Assembly (NCBI RefSeq): GCF_024172085.1 | Contig: NZ_JAMZDZ010000001.1 | Span: 2,852,001-2,916,000 of the forward strand | Direction of reading: 5' to 3' | DNA length: 64,000 nt | Source of the DNA: Hamadaea flava | GTDB taxonomy: Bacteria; Actinomycetota; Actinomycetes; Mycobacteriales; Micromonosporaceae | Shown here: positions 17,629-26,666 of the stretch, one piece after another | How the letters are laid out: each line of letters begins with the position of its first letter | Position numbering within the stretch: position 1 is the first letter of the stretch | Notes under the pieces: generated by a model | Seen by the model: the letters and a program-made list of their open reading frames with translations, nothing else | The model's database searches: none | Told to the model about the DNA's origin: nothing | Position numbers and translations under genes: made by a program

Positions 17629-18626
17629 CACTCCAGCACTACGGCCCGGACGCGATTCGAGCCGCCGTCGGATTCGAAGACGTCATCGAGCCGGTGTCGG
17701 CCGCACTGGTCGATTTCAGCGCCGGGCTCGGCGATTCACCGGTGACGGTGTTCGCCCCGGCCGGCCCGGACGGCGACGTCCATGTCAAGTCCGCATGGCT
17801 ACCCGGGCGTGGCATCTTCACGGTCAAAGTCGCCACGTGGTTCGCCGAACGAGCGCGCCGCGGCAGTGCGGCAGGAGCCGGGATCATCGCGGCTTTCGAC
17901 GCCGCCACCGGGGATCTGCAGGCACTGCTGGAAGACGAACATCATCTGTCCGATATTCGTACTGCCGCCACCGGCGCCCTGGCCGCCCGAACGCTCGCCC
18001 GTCCCGACGCCGCCGTGCTGGGTGTCCTCGGCACCGGAACACAGGCGTACCTGCAGGTGCTGGCGGCCGCGGCCGAGCGGCCCGTCAGAGAGGTCCGCGT
18101 CTGGGGCCGCCGCCCCCACCGGGCCTCGAAGCTTGTCGCGGCCTTGTACCGCCGGCGCCCTGATCTGCGGGTCGCCACGGTGCCCGACCCGAGATCAGCC
18201 TGTGCCGGGGTCGATCTGCTGGTCACCGCAACCGCCAGCACACAGCCGCTGGTACACGGGCACTGGCTCACCCCGGGCGTGCACATCACGGCAGTCGGAG
18301 CCGACGGTCCGGCCAAAGTGGAGTTGACCGCCGGATGCCTCCAGCGCGCCGACCGGCTGGTCGTCGACAGCCGTGCGCTCGCCGCGATCTACGGCGACCT
18401 CGCTCAGGCCAAGCTCGGCGCGAACGACCTGGACGAGTTGGGCGAACTTCTGTCCGGGGCGCCATCCGGACGACGGCACGCCGACGAGATCACCATCTGC
18501 AAGCTGGTCGGCCTGGGCGTCCAGGACCTTGCCGCTGCCGAGGTGACCCTCGCCCGCCTACGCGACAACCCCAGGACCGGAACACGACCCGCCAGTGCCC
18601 GAGACCTCCAAGGAGATGCCTCATGA
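17625..18626 (+). CDS. Ornithine cyclodeaminase / mu-crystallin family enzyme
   Basis: 333 residues from ATG 17625, overlapping the PhzF stop (ATGA). HVKSAWLPG, the Arg of DIRTAATGALAAR and the dinucleotide-binding GVLGTGTQA motif are conserved. The family includes ornithine cyclodeaminase, ketimine reductase, and alanine, lysine and diaminopropionate-related dehydrogenases, so the exact NAD(P)-linked reaction is not determined. Coupling to a PhzF isomerase suggests processing of an amino-acid-like metabolite. Confidence 0.85.
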   Translation: MTLQHYGPDAIRAAVGFEDVIEPVSAALVDFSAGLGDSPVTVFAPAGPDGDVHVKSAWLPGRGIFTVKVATWFAERARRGSAAGAGIIAAFDAATGDLQALLEDEHHLSDIRTAATGALAARTLARPDAAVLGVLGTGTQAYLQVLAAAAERPVREVRVWGRRPHRASKLVAALYRRRPDLRVATVPDPRSACAGVDLLVTATASTQPLVHGHWLTPGVHITAVGADGPAKVELTAGCLQRADRLVVDSRALAAIYGDLAQAKLGANDLDELGELLSGAPSGRRHADEITICKLVGLGVQDLAAAEVTLARLRDNPRTGTRPASARDLQGDAS

Positions 18627-19570
18627 CAATCGCACGGACATGGTCGGGCTCAGTCCCGGCCGACCAAGGCGACGCCTTTCACGAACACCTGCTGGCGACC
18701 GGCGTGGCCGAGGCCGAGGCAACCCATGGATTCCAGGACGCCACGGTCCTGCGCCGCGACGAGAAGGACCGGGCGCACTTCACCTTGATCACCTATTGGG
18801 CCGACGTCGCGGCCTCGCATCGGTTCGCGGACGCCGACGACGACACGGCCCGGCTCTATCCCGGGGACGAACGCTTCGGCCTGGAACCGGACAGCGAGGT
18901 GAACCACCATCGGGTCGTGCGTTCCCAGACATTGGGCGAGGTCCGGCGCGCCTATGTCCGTGCCGCACAGACCTCCGCATCGCTGCTGGCCCATCCGGCC
19001 ATCGCCGCCGCCTGGGACGAGCCCAGCGCAGTGAAGCTGCACTCGGTCGCCGGTCTCGCCGGTCATCTAGCCGGCCAGATCTTCTTCGCCGAGAAGGCCA
19101 TCGCCTGGGCGGAACCCGAGGACGACCCGATCTCCCTCGCCGATTACTACGACCGGGTGGACTGGATCAAGGAAGGCCCGGACAGCCCGACCCACCGTCG
19201 GATCCGGCAAGGATCGGCGCAGGCCGCCGAAGACGGTCCGGCTGCTCTAGCCGCCCGCGTCGAGGCCGCCGTCGCGCGGCTGCCTCAGCTGCTCACCGAG
19301 ACGCCCACCCTCCGCCGCGTCCGGCTCCCCACCTGGCAGTGGGCGCTCACTCTGGACGACTTCTTGCGTACGCGGCTGGTCGAATTGGCCGTCCACCTCG
19401 ACGACCTGGCGGTGAGCGTCGGCGTCGCGACCCCACGGTTGCCGACGGAGATCACCGATCCGGTCATCGACCTGTTGACCCGGCTGGCGGTCCGGAAGCA
19501 CGGTCCCACCCCGGTGCTGCGTGCACTCTGCCGTGCCGAACGAGCTCCGGCAACCATCGCCGCCTTCTGA
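18623..19570 (+). CDS. Fusion: ABM-like monooxygenase domain plus MDMPI/DinB domain
   Basis: 315 residues; the ATG overlaps the upstream stop (ATGA) and AGGAG lies 8 bases upstream. Residues 1-90 (WSGSVPADQGDAFHEHLL, ATVLRRDEKDRAHFTLITYW) look like an antibiotic-biosynthesis-monooxygenase ferredoxin-like domain. Residues about 95-315 match the mycothiol-dependent maleylpyruvate isomerase/DinB four-helix fold, with the metal-ligand pattern HSVAGLAGHLAG and ELAVHLDDL. The two domains are usually separate proteins. A mycothiol- or metal-assisted step on the product of the preceding enzymes is a reasonable inference. Confidence 0.7.
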   Translation: MTIARTWSGSVPADQGDAFHEHLLATGVAEAEATHGFQDATVLRRDEKDRAHFTLITYWADVAASHRFADADDDTARLYPGDERFGLEPDSEVNHHRVVRSQTLGEVRRAYVRAAQTSASLLAHPAIAAAWDEPSAVKLHSVAGLAGHLAGQIFFAEKAIAWAEPEDDPISLADYYDRVDWIKEGPDSPTHRRIRQGSAQAAEDGPAALAARVEAAVARLPQLLTETPTLRRVRLPTWQWALTLDDFLRTRLVELAVHLDDLAVSVGVATPRLPTEITDPVIDLLTRLAVRKHGPTPVLRALCRAERAPATIAAF

Positions 19571-19642
19571 ACACGAAGCGACCGGCCACATTGAACGCGT
19601 GAGCACCGAGGTCCGACCCCTGCCGAAGTTCTGATCCGGCGA

Positions 19643-22483
19643 TCAGGAGACGGGCATCGCGCGCGCCCCGGCCTGGTCCTCCGGGGCTTCGAGCGCCAGC
19701 TTCAGCGCCGCTGCGACCGGATAGACCGGGCAGTACTTCGGGGCGTCCGACGGTGGCGGAGGCGCGTCCTTCGCTTCGAACGCCTCCCGTGCCCGGCCCA
19801 GCTCGGCCAGGAGGTCGGCCACCGACGGTTCTTTCGCCGGTTCGGGTGGTGCGACTGGCTCGGGCTCCGCCTCGGCCGTCGGCGCGGCGATGGAGACGCC
19901 GAGTGCCGCGGCGGCGGCGTGGAGACCGTCTTTGGGCATCGAGGCGGCCAGTGCCGCGAGGCGGCCGACGGCTTCGTGGGCGTACGCCGGGTCGACTGGA
20001 AGTGCCGGTAGTTCGAACCGGGTGCCGGTCTGCCCGCCGAACGGGGCGTCGAGCAGGGCGCGGTCCCGGTTCGCGGCGTCGACGAGGACGTTGCCGCCGT
20101 CGTAGATGTCCGCGTACAGGTTGGCGGCGAGCACGTTGCCGTCCAGGACGAGGTTCTGATTCGGCACGGTGGCGCGCACGGCGATGCTGTCGGCGAAAGC
20201 GAGCACGGTGGACTCGACTCGGACGACGCCCCGGCCGGAGATGTCCAGCAGGCACCCGCTCGTGGACTGCCCGGTCGAGGCCCGGCCGGTCGGGTCGGCG
20301 GCGAAGAGGACCGTGTTCGCGCGTACGCGCCAGGGCCCGGCCCCTGGTGCGCGGAGGCGGATTGCTGTGCCGCTCGTGTTGACGATGACGTTGTTCTCGA
20401 ACGTCCCGTACGCCGCGCTGAGCTGCACCGCGCAGTACGCCGCGTTGGCGAAGACGCAGTTGCGCACGGTGATGCCGCCGTTGCCGCCGCGCAGGTCGAG
20501 CAGCGCCGCCGATTGCGAGTTGCCGACGTCGAGCGCGCCGTCGTCGCCGTACGCGTTGTAGGTCGAGCCGTCGAACACGAACCCGTCGACGATGAGGCCC
20601 TCGCCGGAGTCCTCGACGGTCAGCACCGGATCGCCGAAGACGCCCTTGGCTTTGGTCTCCGGGGTGAGGACGAAGCGCACGGGATGACGCCAAGGATCGC
20701 GTACGCCGAACTCGGCGTCCCAGCCGCCCAGCAGGGTCAGGTTGGGTACCGGGATACGCCAGGTGCCCGACCGCAGGCGGCCGGTGTAGTCGCCCTCGGC
20801 GACGAGGATGCGGTCGCCTTCGGCGGCTTTCTCCAGCGCTTGGAACAGATCGCGGAACGGTGTCTCGCGTCCGCCGTCGCCGCCCGACGATCCGGCGCGC
20901 ACGAACCAGTCTCGGCCGGTGGGACGCTGCGCCGTCGAGGGTTGGATGTCGATCACCGGTGCGATGGCGTCGAGGACGATCGTGACCGTCTGTCTTCCGC
21001 CGGGCGTCACATCGGTCCGATAGGTGCCGCGCAGCAGGTAGGTCGACTCGACGTCCAGTCCACGTGGATACCGGATGGCGTCCTCGGTCTGGTGGTGGAC
21101 CCGCCCGTAGCGTGGGGCGAGCGCCCACCACGGCGTGTTGTCGGTGCCAGGCTCGTAGACAGCGACGCCGACGTGTGTCTCCGCGAGTTCGGGGATGATC
21201 TGCGTGTTCTGGTCGAAGCCCACGCCGGCCCGCACTTCGACGGCCACACCGTGGAGGCCCGGATCGGCCTGGTAGAGCTGCGCCCACTCGACAGGCTGAT
21301 AGGTCCGGCCTGCCGCGAGCGGGGTGAAGGGCTCTGCGCCAGGCAGTTCGGCCGGGTGGCTGCCCTGCGGGGCGCCGACGCCGATCGCGAGCACCTCCGC
21401 CGTAGTGAGCAACCACATGAGCGGCCGATCGGCATCCGCGTCGACAGTGGACGGAAGTTCGCCGAGACCGGCGGCTTTCCGCAGCGCGTTCAGGGCAGCC
21501 AGCGGCGGGCGGGCGTAGGTCGCCGCCGTGTCCATGGTGTACGCGTCGAGCCATCCCGTCGGCAGGCCGGTCAGCGTCGGGTCGCCCACGATGTTCCCGG
21601 CGGCCGACCGGAGGCCGACGTCTTCCAGTTCTTCGGCGTACTCCTCGGTGACCTCGGCCTCGGCCCCGGAGACGCGGCTGCGGACGATGTCGCGCAGTGA
21701 CGCGAAGAACAGGTTGCGGTCGACCGCGACCTGGCCGACGTCGCGAAGGCACGTGACGGCGGCGTTGCCGCACCCGACGAAGACGTTGTCGGCGACCGTC
21801 GCGGCGCCGCTGACCCGTACGCCGATGGCGCGGTCGCCGCCCGACCCGCGTGGCGGGTCGGTGTTGTCGTGGGCGAAGCAGAACGTGTTGTGGTGGACCA
21901 CAGTCGGTGCGTCGGCGTCGCTGTCGCGGACGGTGAGCAGACTCAGGCCGAGGAAGTTGACGACCAGGTTGTTCTCGAACACCCCGGCGTCGCCGCCGAT
22001 CTCGACCGCGCCCGCGCTGCCATTGGCGAACACGCAGTTGCGCACGGTGATCCGTTCGCCGCGCAGGCTGACGATCGGCCCGTCCCCATAGGGCGTCCGA
22101 AGCAGGCCACCCTTGTCGTCGTACTCGTTGCGCCCGGCCGCGTCGAAGAACAGCCCGTCCAGGACGAGCCCGTCGTGGTCGCCCATGCCCTGCAGCATGT
22201 TCGACTCATGCGGGACGCGCAGCCCGGTCCGGGCGGCGAGGATCGTCGGCGTACGCCATGGAGCGCGCGTGGCGAAGTCCGGGCTGTAGCCGCCGAGCAC
22301 GGTCAGGTCGGGGCAGTCGACGGACCACGAGGATCGCTCGCCGCGACCGGTGTAGGTGCCCGCCGCGAGATGGATGCGGTCGCCAGGAGCCGCTGCCCGC
22401 AGGGCAAGCCACAGATCGTGGAAGGGCTGCTCCCGGCTGCCGTCTCCGGCGACGTCCACGGAGGCTACGAAGAAGTCCGTCAT
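19643..22483 (-). CDS. Large protein with two tandem right-handed beta-helix modules
   Basis: 946 residues, no signal peptide or membrane segment. Residues 1-330 and about 525-850 are copies of one module. Each opens with a DGxRExPFxDLxxAL...GDRI strand pattern and TYTG/DYTG, then LTVLGGYSPDF / LTLLGGWDAEF and a run of short parallel beta-helix rungs such as ITVRNCVFAN. A non-helix insert (about 400-520, ending VLDAIAPVIDIQP) separates them. A Pro/Glu-rich linker and a KYCPVYP tail close the protein. The beta-helix resembles carbohydrate-binding or tail-spike folds, but no catalytic signature is evident. It starts 4 bases after the stop of the helical partner. Function unknown. Confidence 0.8.
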   Translation of the reverse strand: MTDFFVASVDVAGDGSREQPFHDLWLALRAAAPGDRIHLAAGTYTGRGERSSWSVDCPDLTVLGGYSPDFATRAPWRTPTILAARTGLRVPHESNMLQGMGDHDGLVLDGLFFDAAGRNEYDDKGGLLRTPYGDGPIVSLRGERITVRNCVFANGSAGAVEIGGDAGVFENNLVVNFLGLSLLTVRDSDADAPTVVHHNTFCFAHDNTDPPRGSGGDRAIGVRVSGAATVADNVFVGCGNAAVTCLRDVGQVAVDRNLFFASLRDIVRSRVSGAEAEVTEEYAEELEDVGLRSAAGNIVGDPTLTGLPTGWLDAYTMDTAATYARPPLAALNALRKAAGLGELPSTVDADADRPLMWLLTTAEVLAIGVGAPQGSHPAELPGAEPFTPLAAGRTYQPVEWAQLYQADPGLHGVAVEVRAGVGFDQNTQIIPELAETHVGVAVYEPGTDNTPWWALAPRYGRVHHQTEDAIRYPRGLDVESTYLLRGTYRTDVTPGGRQTVTIVLDAIAPVIDIQPSTAQRPTGRDWFVRAGSSGGDGGRETPFRDLFQALEKAAEGDRILVAEGDYTGRLRSGTWRIPVPNLTLLGGWDAEFGVRDPWRHPVRFVLTPETKAKGVFGDPVLTVEDSGEGLIVDGFVFDGSTYNAYGDDGALDVGNSQSAALLDLRGGNGGITVRNCVFANAAYCAVQLSAAYGTFENNVIVNTSGTAIRLRAPGAGPWRVRANTVLFAADPTGRASTGQSTSGCLLDISGRGVVRVESTVLAFADSIAVRATVPNQNLVLDGNVLAANLYADIYDGGNVLVDAANRDRALLDAPFGGQTGTRFELPALPVDPAYAHEAVGRLAALAASMPKDGLHAAAAALGVSIAAPTAEAEPEPVAPPEPAKEPSVADLLAELGRAREAFEAKDAPPPPSDAPKYCPVYPVAAALKLALEAPEDQAGARAMPVS

Positions 22484-22487
22484 CGGG

Positions 22488-23684
22488 CTACCTCTTCACC
22501 TCGTCGTCGGCTGCCTTCGTCTTCTCGAAGAGCATGGTCCAGCCGGCCCGGATCGTGACCGTCGCCAGGTCCACCATGGCTTTGGCGGTCTGCTTGTAGT
22601 CTCCGTCGGCCAGCTCCGCCGCGTAGTCCGCTTCGTTGTCGAGCAGGTCCTCCAACGACTCGAAGGTGCTCTTCAGCTCGTCGGTGAACTTCTCCAACGT
22701 CGCCGGATCGTCGGTCAGCTGGGCGAACGCCTTGGTGCTCTCCTCGATGAACGTCGGGTACAGCTCGTCATAGAGCTTGCGGGACTGCTCCTTGGCCGCC
22801 TCCGCGCGCGTGTCGAGCCCTCGGTCGAGGACGTTCTCCTTGACCCATTCCCAGTCGGTCGCCTTGTAGTCACCGGTCTGGCCGACGCCCCGCCAACTCG
22901 CCGCGGCCTCGGCTCCGCGCGCGAAGAGCTTGTCGATCCATTCCTCGTCGAGCTGCTCCCTAGCACTCGTGAGCAGGTTGATGTTCTTGAGTACGGTCTC
23001 CTTCGCGGCGCGCTTCTGCTTGGCGGCTTCGAAGTTCTCCCCAGCGAGCTTCTCGAACGCCTGGATCGCTTCGGTGGCCGCAGCCTTGGTGGCGGGGTCC
23101 TTCATGAAGAGGACGAACAACCGCGCGACGCCGGTGGGGAGTTGGACGTACTTGCCGAGCAGGGCCTTGGCCTTGTCGGTGATGGTGGCGAAGTTCTTGA
23201 CGAGGATCGCCTCGACGATCTGGTCGCTGCTCCGCGCCTGCTTGAGGTCTTCCTCGGCCTGCTTGATGATCGCGAGGTCGGTCTCCAGGACCTTGCTCAT
23301 CAGGGTGGCGGCGTCGGGGACGTCGAGCCGGGCCACCTGCTCCCAGATCTTGCGCTCGCCGGCGAGGAAGTCGCGTGGGCCGACAGCCGCCATCCGCTCG
23401 TCGGCCGACATCGCGTTGGCCTGGCTGTCCTCCAGGATGGAGGTCAGGTCCTCCTCGAGCCGCTCCAGCAGGGCCTTGGCCTGCTCGCAGTTGGTGGCCC
23501 AGCGGTCGCGCAAGCCGTCGTAACCGGGGGTCTCCAGCTTGTCGAGCATCTCCTCGAACAGCTTCTCCCGATCGGTGTCGAAGCGGTCGAGCAGATCCAT
23601 GACTCGATCGAGGATCGACTCCTCGAATCCTGTGGCGCGCATCCGCTGCTCCACCAGCTCGCGCACATCATCGACGTCTTCCAC
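22488..23684 (-). CDS. Unknown all-helical protein, partner of the beta-helix protein
   Basis: 398 residues from GTG 23684 with GGGAGG seven bases upstream. The sequence is almost entirely amphipathic alpha-helix, rich in Glu, Lys and Ala with heptad-like stretches (LLERLEEDLTSILEDSQAN, IIKQAEEDLKQA). No signal peptide, clear membrane helix or known motif. The four-base spacing to the beta-helix gene implies co-expression and perhaps a complex. It could be a structural coiled-coil or an alpha-helical toxin-like protein; I cannot choose between these. Confidence 0.7.
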   Translation of the reverse strand: MEDVDDVRELVEQRMRATGFEESILDRVMDLLDRFDTDREKLFEEMLDKLETPGYDGLRDRWATNCEQAKALLERLEEDLTSILEDSQANAMSADERMAAVGPRDFLAGERKIWEQVARLDVPDAATLMSKVLETDLAIIKQAEEDLKQARSSDQIVEAILVKNFATITDKAKALLGKYVQLPTGVARLFVLFMKDPATKAAATEAIQAFEKLAGENFEAAKQKRAAKETVLKNINLLTSAREQLDEEWIDKLFARGAEAAASWRGVGQTGDYKATDWEWVKENVLDRGLDTRAEAAKEQSRKLYDELYPTFIEESTKAFAQLTDDPATLEKFTDELKSTFESLEDLLDNEADYAAELADGDYKQTAKAMVDLATVTIRAGWTMLFEKTKAADDEVKR

Positions 23685-23850
23685 CGGTCAACCTCCCGCT
23701 TCCCCCCGTCCGGTACGCGGGGCGGCCGGGCCAAGAACCGGTACGCGGCGCGACCGGGCAGCAACTCGGATATAACACCGCTTCGATCGTAGGAAGCACG
23801 GTCGCCGCTGACGGTCGCAAATCAGCGCGAACGGCGTCACGAACCTGACG

Positions 23851-24085
23851 TCACCGATGATCGCCGGCGACGTCGTCGCGGACGCGGCGGAACTCGCCTG
23901 TCCACCAATAGGCCCCGGTCCGCTCGGCGAAGGCGAGCCGATCGTCGATGTGCACGCGCTCGCCACCGTCCACTGTGGTGACGAGTGGCCTTGGGCTCCA
24001 GCCGCCGGGTGACGGCTCCGCGACGCAGTTCGTGCGCAGCGACCAGCACCTGCCAGCCGTCGACGAGCAGAGTCACGTCCCGCAT
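23851..24085 (-). pseudogene. Small frameshifted gene of unknown family
   Basis: Starting at ATG 24085 (GGAG upstream) the frame reads MRDVTLLVDGWQVLVAAHEL and RRGAVTRRLEP, then turns into Arg-rich nonsense. One base over, good protein resumes (RPLVTTVDGGERVHID, FAERTGAYWWTGEFRRVRDD) to a TGA at 23851. The 235-base span is not a multiple of three, so a single frameshift at about 23990 splits a gene of about 77 codons. It may be a true mutation or a sequence error. The product is not recognised. The rest of 23685-24222 holds nothing else I can support. Confidence 0.5.
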
Positions 24086-24222
24086 CCGTAGGAACTCCGT
24101 AGGAAATGCATCGGCCGCCCGTCGAGACTGCGGCGGGCGAGAGAGACGAGCATGGCAGCCAAGGCGAAGTCGTGTCATCCCACGGACGACTGCGCGAACC
24201 TGACCGGCAAGGGGAAACGTTC

Positions 24223-25161
24223 ATGGCGATGTACCGCGACCACCTCCCGACGCTCGACGGCGGCACCTTTCTCACCGACGCCGGACTCGAGACCGACCTG
24301 ATCTTCAACCACGGTGTTCCGATCCCCGAATTCGCGGCGCACACCCTGCTGCCCGACCCGTCCGGACGAGCCGCGCTCACCCGCTACCTCGAAGGCTTCC
24401 TCACGCTCGCCCGGGACACGGGGTCGGGGTTCGTCCTGGACACGCAGACCTGGAAGGCGCACCCTCATTGGGCCGAGGATCTCGGCCAGAGCCGCGACGA
24501 ACTCCGGGCGGCGAACGTCGCCGCGGTCGACTTCGCGCTCGGGCTGCGCGACAAGTTCGCCGGGAACACCGGGCCGATCCTGATCAACGGGCTGATCGGG
24601 CCGCGCGGCGACGCGTACGCGCCCGACGACATCATCCCGGCCTCGGCTGCGCAGGCGTACCACGGCGAACAGATCGGGTGGCTGGCCGAGACCGACGCCG
24701 ACATGGTGACCGCCTTGACCTTCACCCAGTCGTCCGAGGCGATCGGCGCGGTCCGCGCGGCCGTTGCGGTCGGCCTGCCGATCGTGGTCTCGTTCACCCT
24801 GGAGACCGACGGCTGCCTGCCGACCGGTCAGCCGCTCGGCGAGGCGATCGCCGAGGTCGACGCGGCCACCGACGGCGCGGCCGCCTATTTCATGGTCAAC
24901 TGCGCCCACCCCGATCACTTCCCGGCCGGCCTCGGCGACCTCGACAACTCTCACCGCATCCGAGGGCTGCGCTGCAACGCGTCCCGGGCGAGTCACGCCG
25001 AGCTGGACGCCGCCGAGACCCTCGACGACGGCGATCCCCAGGACTTCGCCCAGGGCTACCAGGCGCTGCGCGGCGTACTCCCGTCGCTCACCGTGTTCGG
25101 CGGCTGCTGCGGCTCAGACCTGCGCCACGTCACCGCGGTCGCCCGCCTGCTCCAGAGCTAA
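24223..25161 (+). CDS. Homocysteine S-methyltransferase family protein
   Basis: 312 residues from ATG 24223 (AAGGGG upstream). A TIM barrel starting with GGTFLTDAGLETDLIF has the three zinc-binding cysteines: one in MVNCAHP and two in FGGCCGSD near the C-terminus. Family members move a methyl group from S-methylmethionine or similar donors to homocysteine. It appears monocistronic; the sequence after its stop is a LuxR-gene fragment, not an operon partner. Confidence 0.85.
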   Translation: MAMYRDHLPTLDGGTFLTDAGLETDLIFNHGVPIPEFAAHTLLPDPSGRAALTRYLEGFLTLARDTGSGFVLDTQTWKAHPHWAEDLGQSRDELRAANVAAVDFALGLRDKFAGNTGPILINGLIGPRGDAYAPDDIIPASAAQAYHGEQIGWLAETDADMVTALTFTQSSEAIGAVRAAVAVGLPIVVSFTLETDGCLPTGQPLGEAIAEVDAATDGAAAYFMVNCAHPDHFPAGLGDLDNSHRIRGLRCNASRASHAELDAAETLDDGDPQDFAQGYQALRGVLPSLTVFGGCCGSDLRHVTAVARLLQS

Positions 25162-25164
25162 GGG

Positions 25165-25251
25165 ATCGGGCACCGGCGCAAGCTGGAAGTCAGCTCGCGG
25201 GCACAGATCGCCGCCTGGGTGACCGAGCAGCGGCTGCGCCGGCAGCCCTGA
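25165..25251 (+). pseudogene. Remnant: C-terminal tail of a LuxR-family regulator
   Basis: Within five bases of the methyltransferase stop a frame reads HRRKLEVSSRAQIAAWVTEQ and ends at TGA 25249-25251. This closely resembles the last helix of LuxR-type DNA-binding domains (recognition helix end, then VSSRAQIAAW). Nothing of the rest of the regulator is present, so it is a deletion scar. Confidence 0.7.
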
Positions 25252-25421
25252 CGTCTCGGTCGTTTCCCGGATACCCGGCACCGTGGGCGACCCGGTTAAC
25301 CCCGCAAACCGGGCAGTGTGCCCCGTATTTCACTCGATGGCCCACGAGGGCGCGCAGGCCCTAGCCTCAAAGGTATGACATTTTGGGTCGAACTTCCCGC
25401 TCGCACGAAGGAGGAAGCGCG

Positions 25422-26414
25422 ATGACGATCCGGCGCGGCGTGGGACTCACGCCGATGGAGACCCGACGCGAGGTGATCCTCGATGCCGCCGTGCTGGCGG
25501 AGGAACTCGGGTACGAGACGTTCGCGGTGCCCGAAGGCTGGGGCCTGGACTCGACACCCCTGGTCACCGAGATCGCGTTGCGTACCAACAGAATCCACCT
25601 CACGTCGGCCGTCCTGTCCATCTGGGGGCGTACGCCTGCCACCCTGGCGATGACCGCGGCCACCCTGCACCAGGTCAGCGGCGGCCGGTACGCGCTGGGC
25701 CTGGGCGCGAGCACCAAGGCGCTCGCGGAGGGATTCCACGACACGCCCTTCGAGCATCCGGCCGCGAAGCTGCGTGAGGTCGTGACGCAGGTACGCACGC
25801 TGCTCTCCGGCGAGCCCGCCGCCCTGCGCCGTGCCCCGCAGGCTCACTCGCTGCGGCTGAACCAGACGGCGGCGCCGGAGGTGCCCCTCTGGATCGGGGC
25901 CCTGGGGCCACAGACCACGCGAGTGGCGGCCGAACTCGGCGACGGCTGGATCCCGGCTCTCGCGGCCCGGGACGGTCTCGCCTCCTGGGCTGCCGCGCTC
26001 GCACGGGTACGCGAGCACCACGACCCCGGCCTGGCGCGGCTCACCGTCGCGAGCGGGCCGATCGCCGTGGCCGCCGAGGACCCCGGCCTGGCCCGCGACA
26101 TCGCCGCCGCCTGCGCCGCCTGGTATCTGACGGCGATGGGCGACGTCTACGCCCGATCCGTCGCCGAGCAGGGTTACGCCGAACAGGTGAAGGAGATCAT
26201 CGCCGCCAATCCACGCCCGAACCCGCGACGGGCCATGGTGCCGCCGTCCGCGCAGCCGGTCCTCGATCAGCTCGCCGTCTACGGTTCGAGCGAGCAGGTA
26301 CGCGGCGACATCAAGCGCTGGGACGACGCCGTCGACATCGTCAGCATCCTGCTGCCACCCGGCCTACCCTGGCCGATCATGGAAGCCACGATCCGCGCGG
26401 CCGCCCCTCGATGA
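25422..26414 (+). CDS. LLM-class (F420-dependent type) oxidoreductase
   Basis: 330 residues from ATG 25422 with AAGGAGGA upstream. The luciferase-like TIM barrel shows EELGYETFAVPEGWGLD, TSAVLSIWGRTPATLAM, GGRYALGLGAS near residue 88 and VPLWIGALGPQTTRVAAELG. Actinobacterial members mostly use coenzyme F420, a few FMN. Substrate unknown. Monocistronic; about 250 bases follow before the next start. Confidence 0.85.
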   Translation: MTIRRGVGLTPMETRREVILDAAVLAEELGYETFAVPEGWGLDSTPLVTEIALRTNRIHLTSAVLSIWGRTPATLAMTAATLHQVSGGRYALGLGASTKALAEGFHDTPFEHPAAKLREVVTQVRTLLSGEPAALRRAPQAHSLRLNQTAAPEVPLWIGALGPQTTRVAAELGDGWIPALAARDGLASWAAALARVREHHDPGLARLTVASGPIAVAAEDPGLARDIAAACAAWYLTAMGDVYARSVAEQGYAEQVKEIIAANPRPNPRRAMVPPSAQPVLDQLAVYGSSEQVRGDIKRWDDAVDIVSILLPPGLPWPIMEATIRAAAPR

Positions 26415-26521
26415 GGACGGGCTGAGTCGGTGCGACCGTCCATTGGCGACGAGGAAATGACCTGTACGCCCTGCGCGTAACTCCGGACGGCACCGTGGCG
26501 AACTCGGGTTATGCTCGGTTT

Positions 26522-26598
26522 GGGCAGTGCGCCTGCCCGAGCCCGACGGGACGCTCACGCCGCCCGTCACCCGAGGCCAAGAGGCTCCGACTCAGCGC
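26522..26598 (+). ncRNA. Candidate structured leader, copy A
   Basis: This segment upstream of the unknown gene at 26667 shares two sequence blocks with the clpC leader. Block one (26522-26538) is GGGCAG-TGCGC-CTGCCC, a 6-bp hairpin with a 5-base loop. A second hairpin follows (GACGGG 26545-26550 with CCCGTC 26563-26568). Block two (26575-26598) starts with GGCCAAGAGGCTCC, which can fold as GCC-AAGA-GGC, and ends CGACTCAGCGC. A TATGCT box at 26510-26515 could be the -10 of a transcript that includes it. Function unknown; a cis-regulatory RNA is inferred. Confidence 0.5.
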
Positions 26599-26666
26599 GC
26601 CGAATGCCGTCGATGCTGCCCGCGTCGCTGTTCGGCGGGGAGCGTGAGCCCTCGCCGGAGGTTCTC

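Noticed and set aside
19464-21773. 769-codon minus frame overlapping the beta-helix gene
   Set aside because: Arg-rich out-of-frame translation of the beta-helix gene. The in-frame product has clear duplicated modules.
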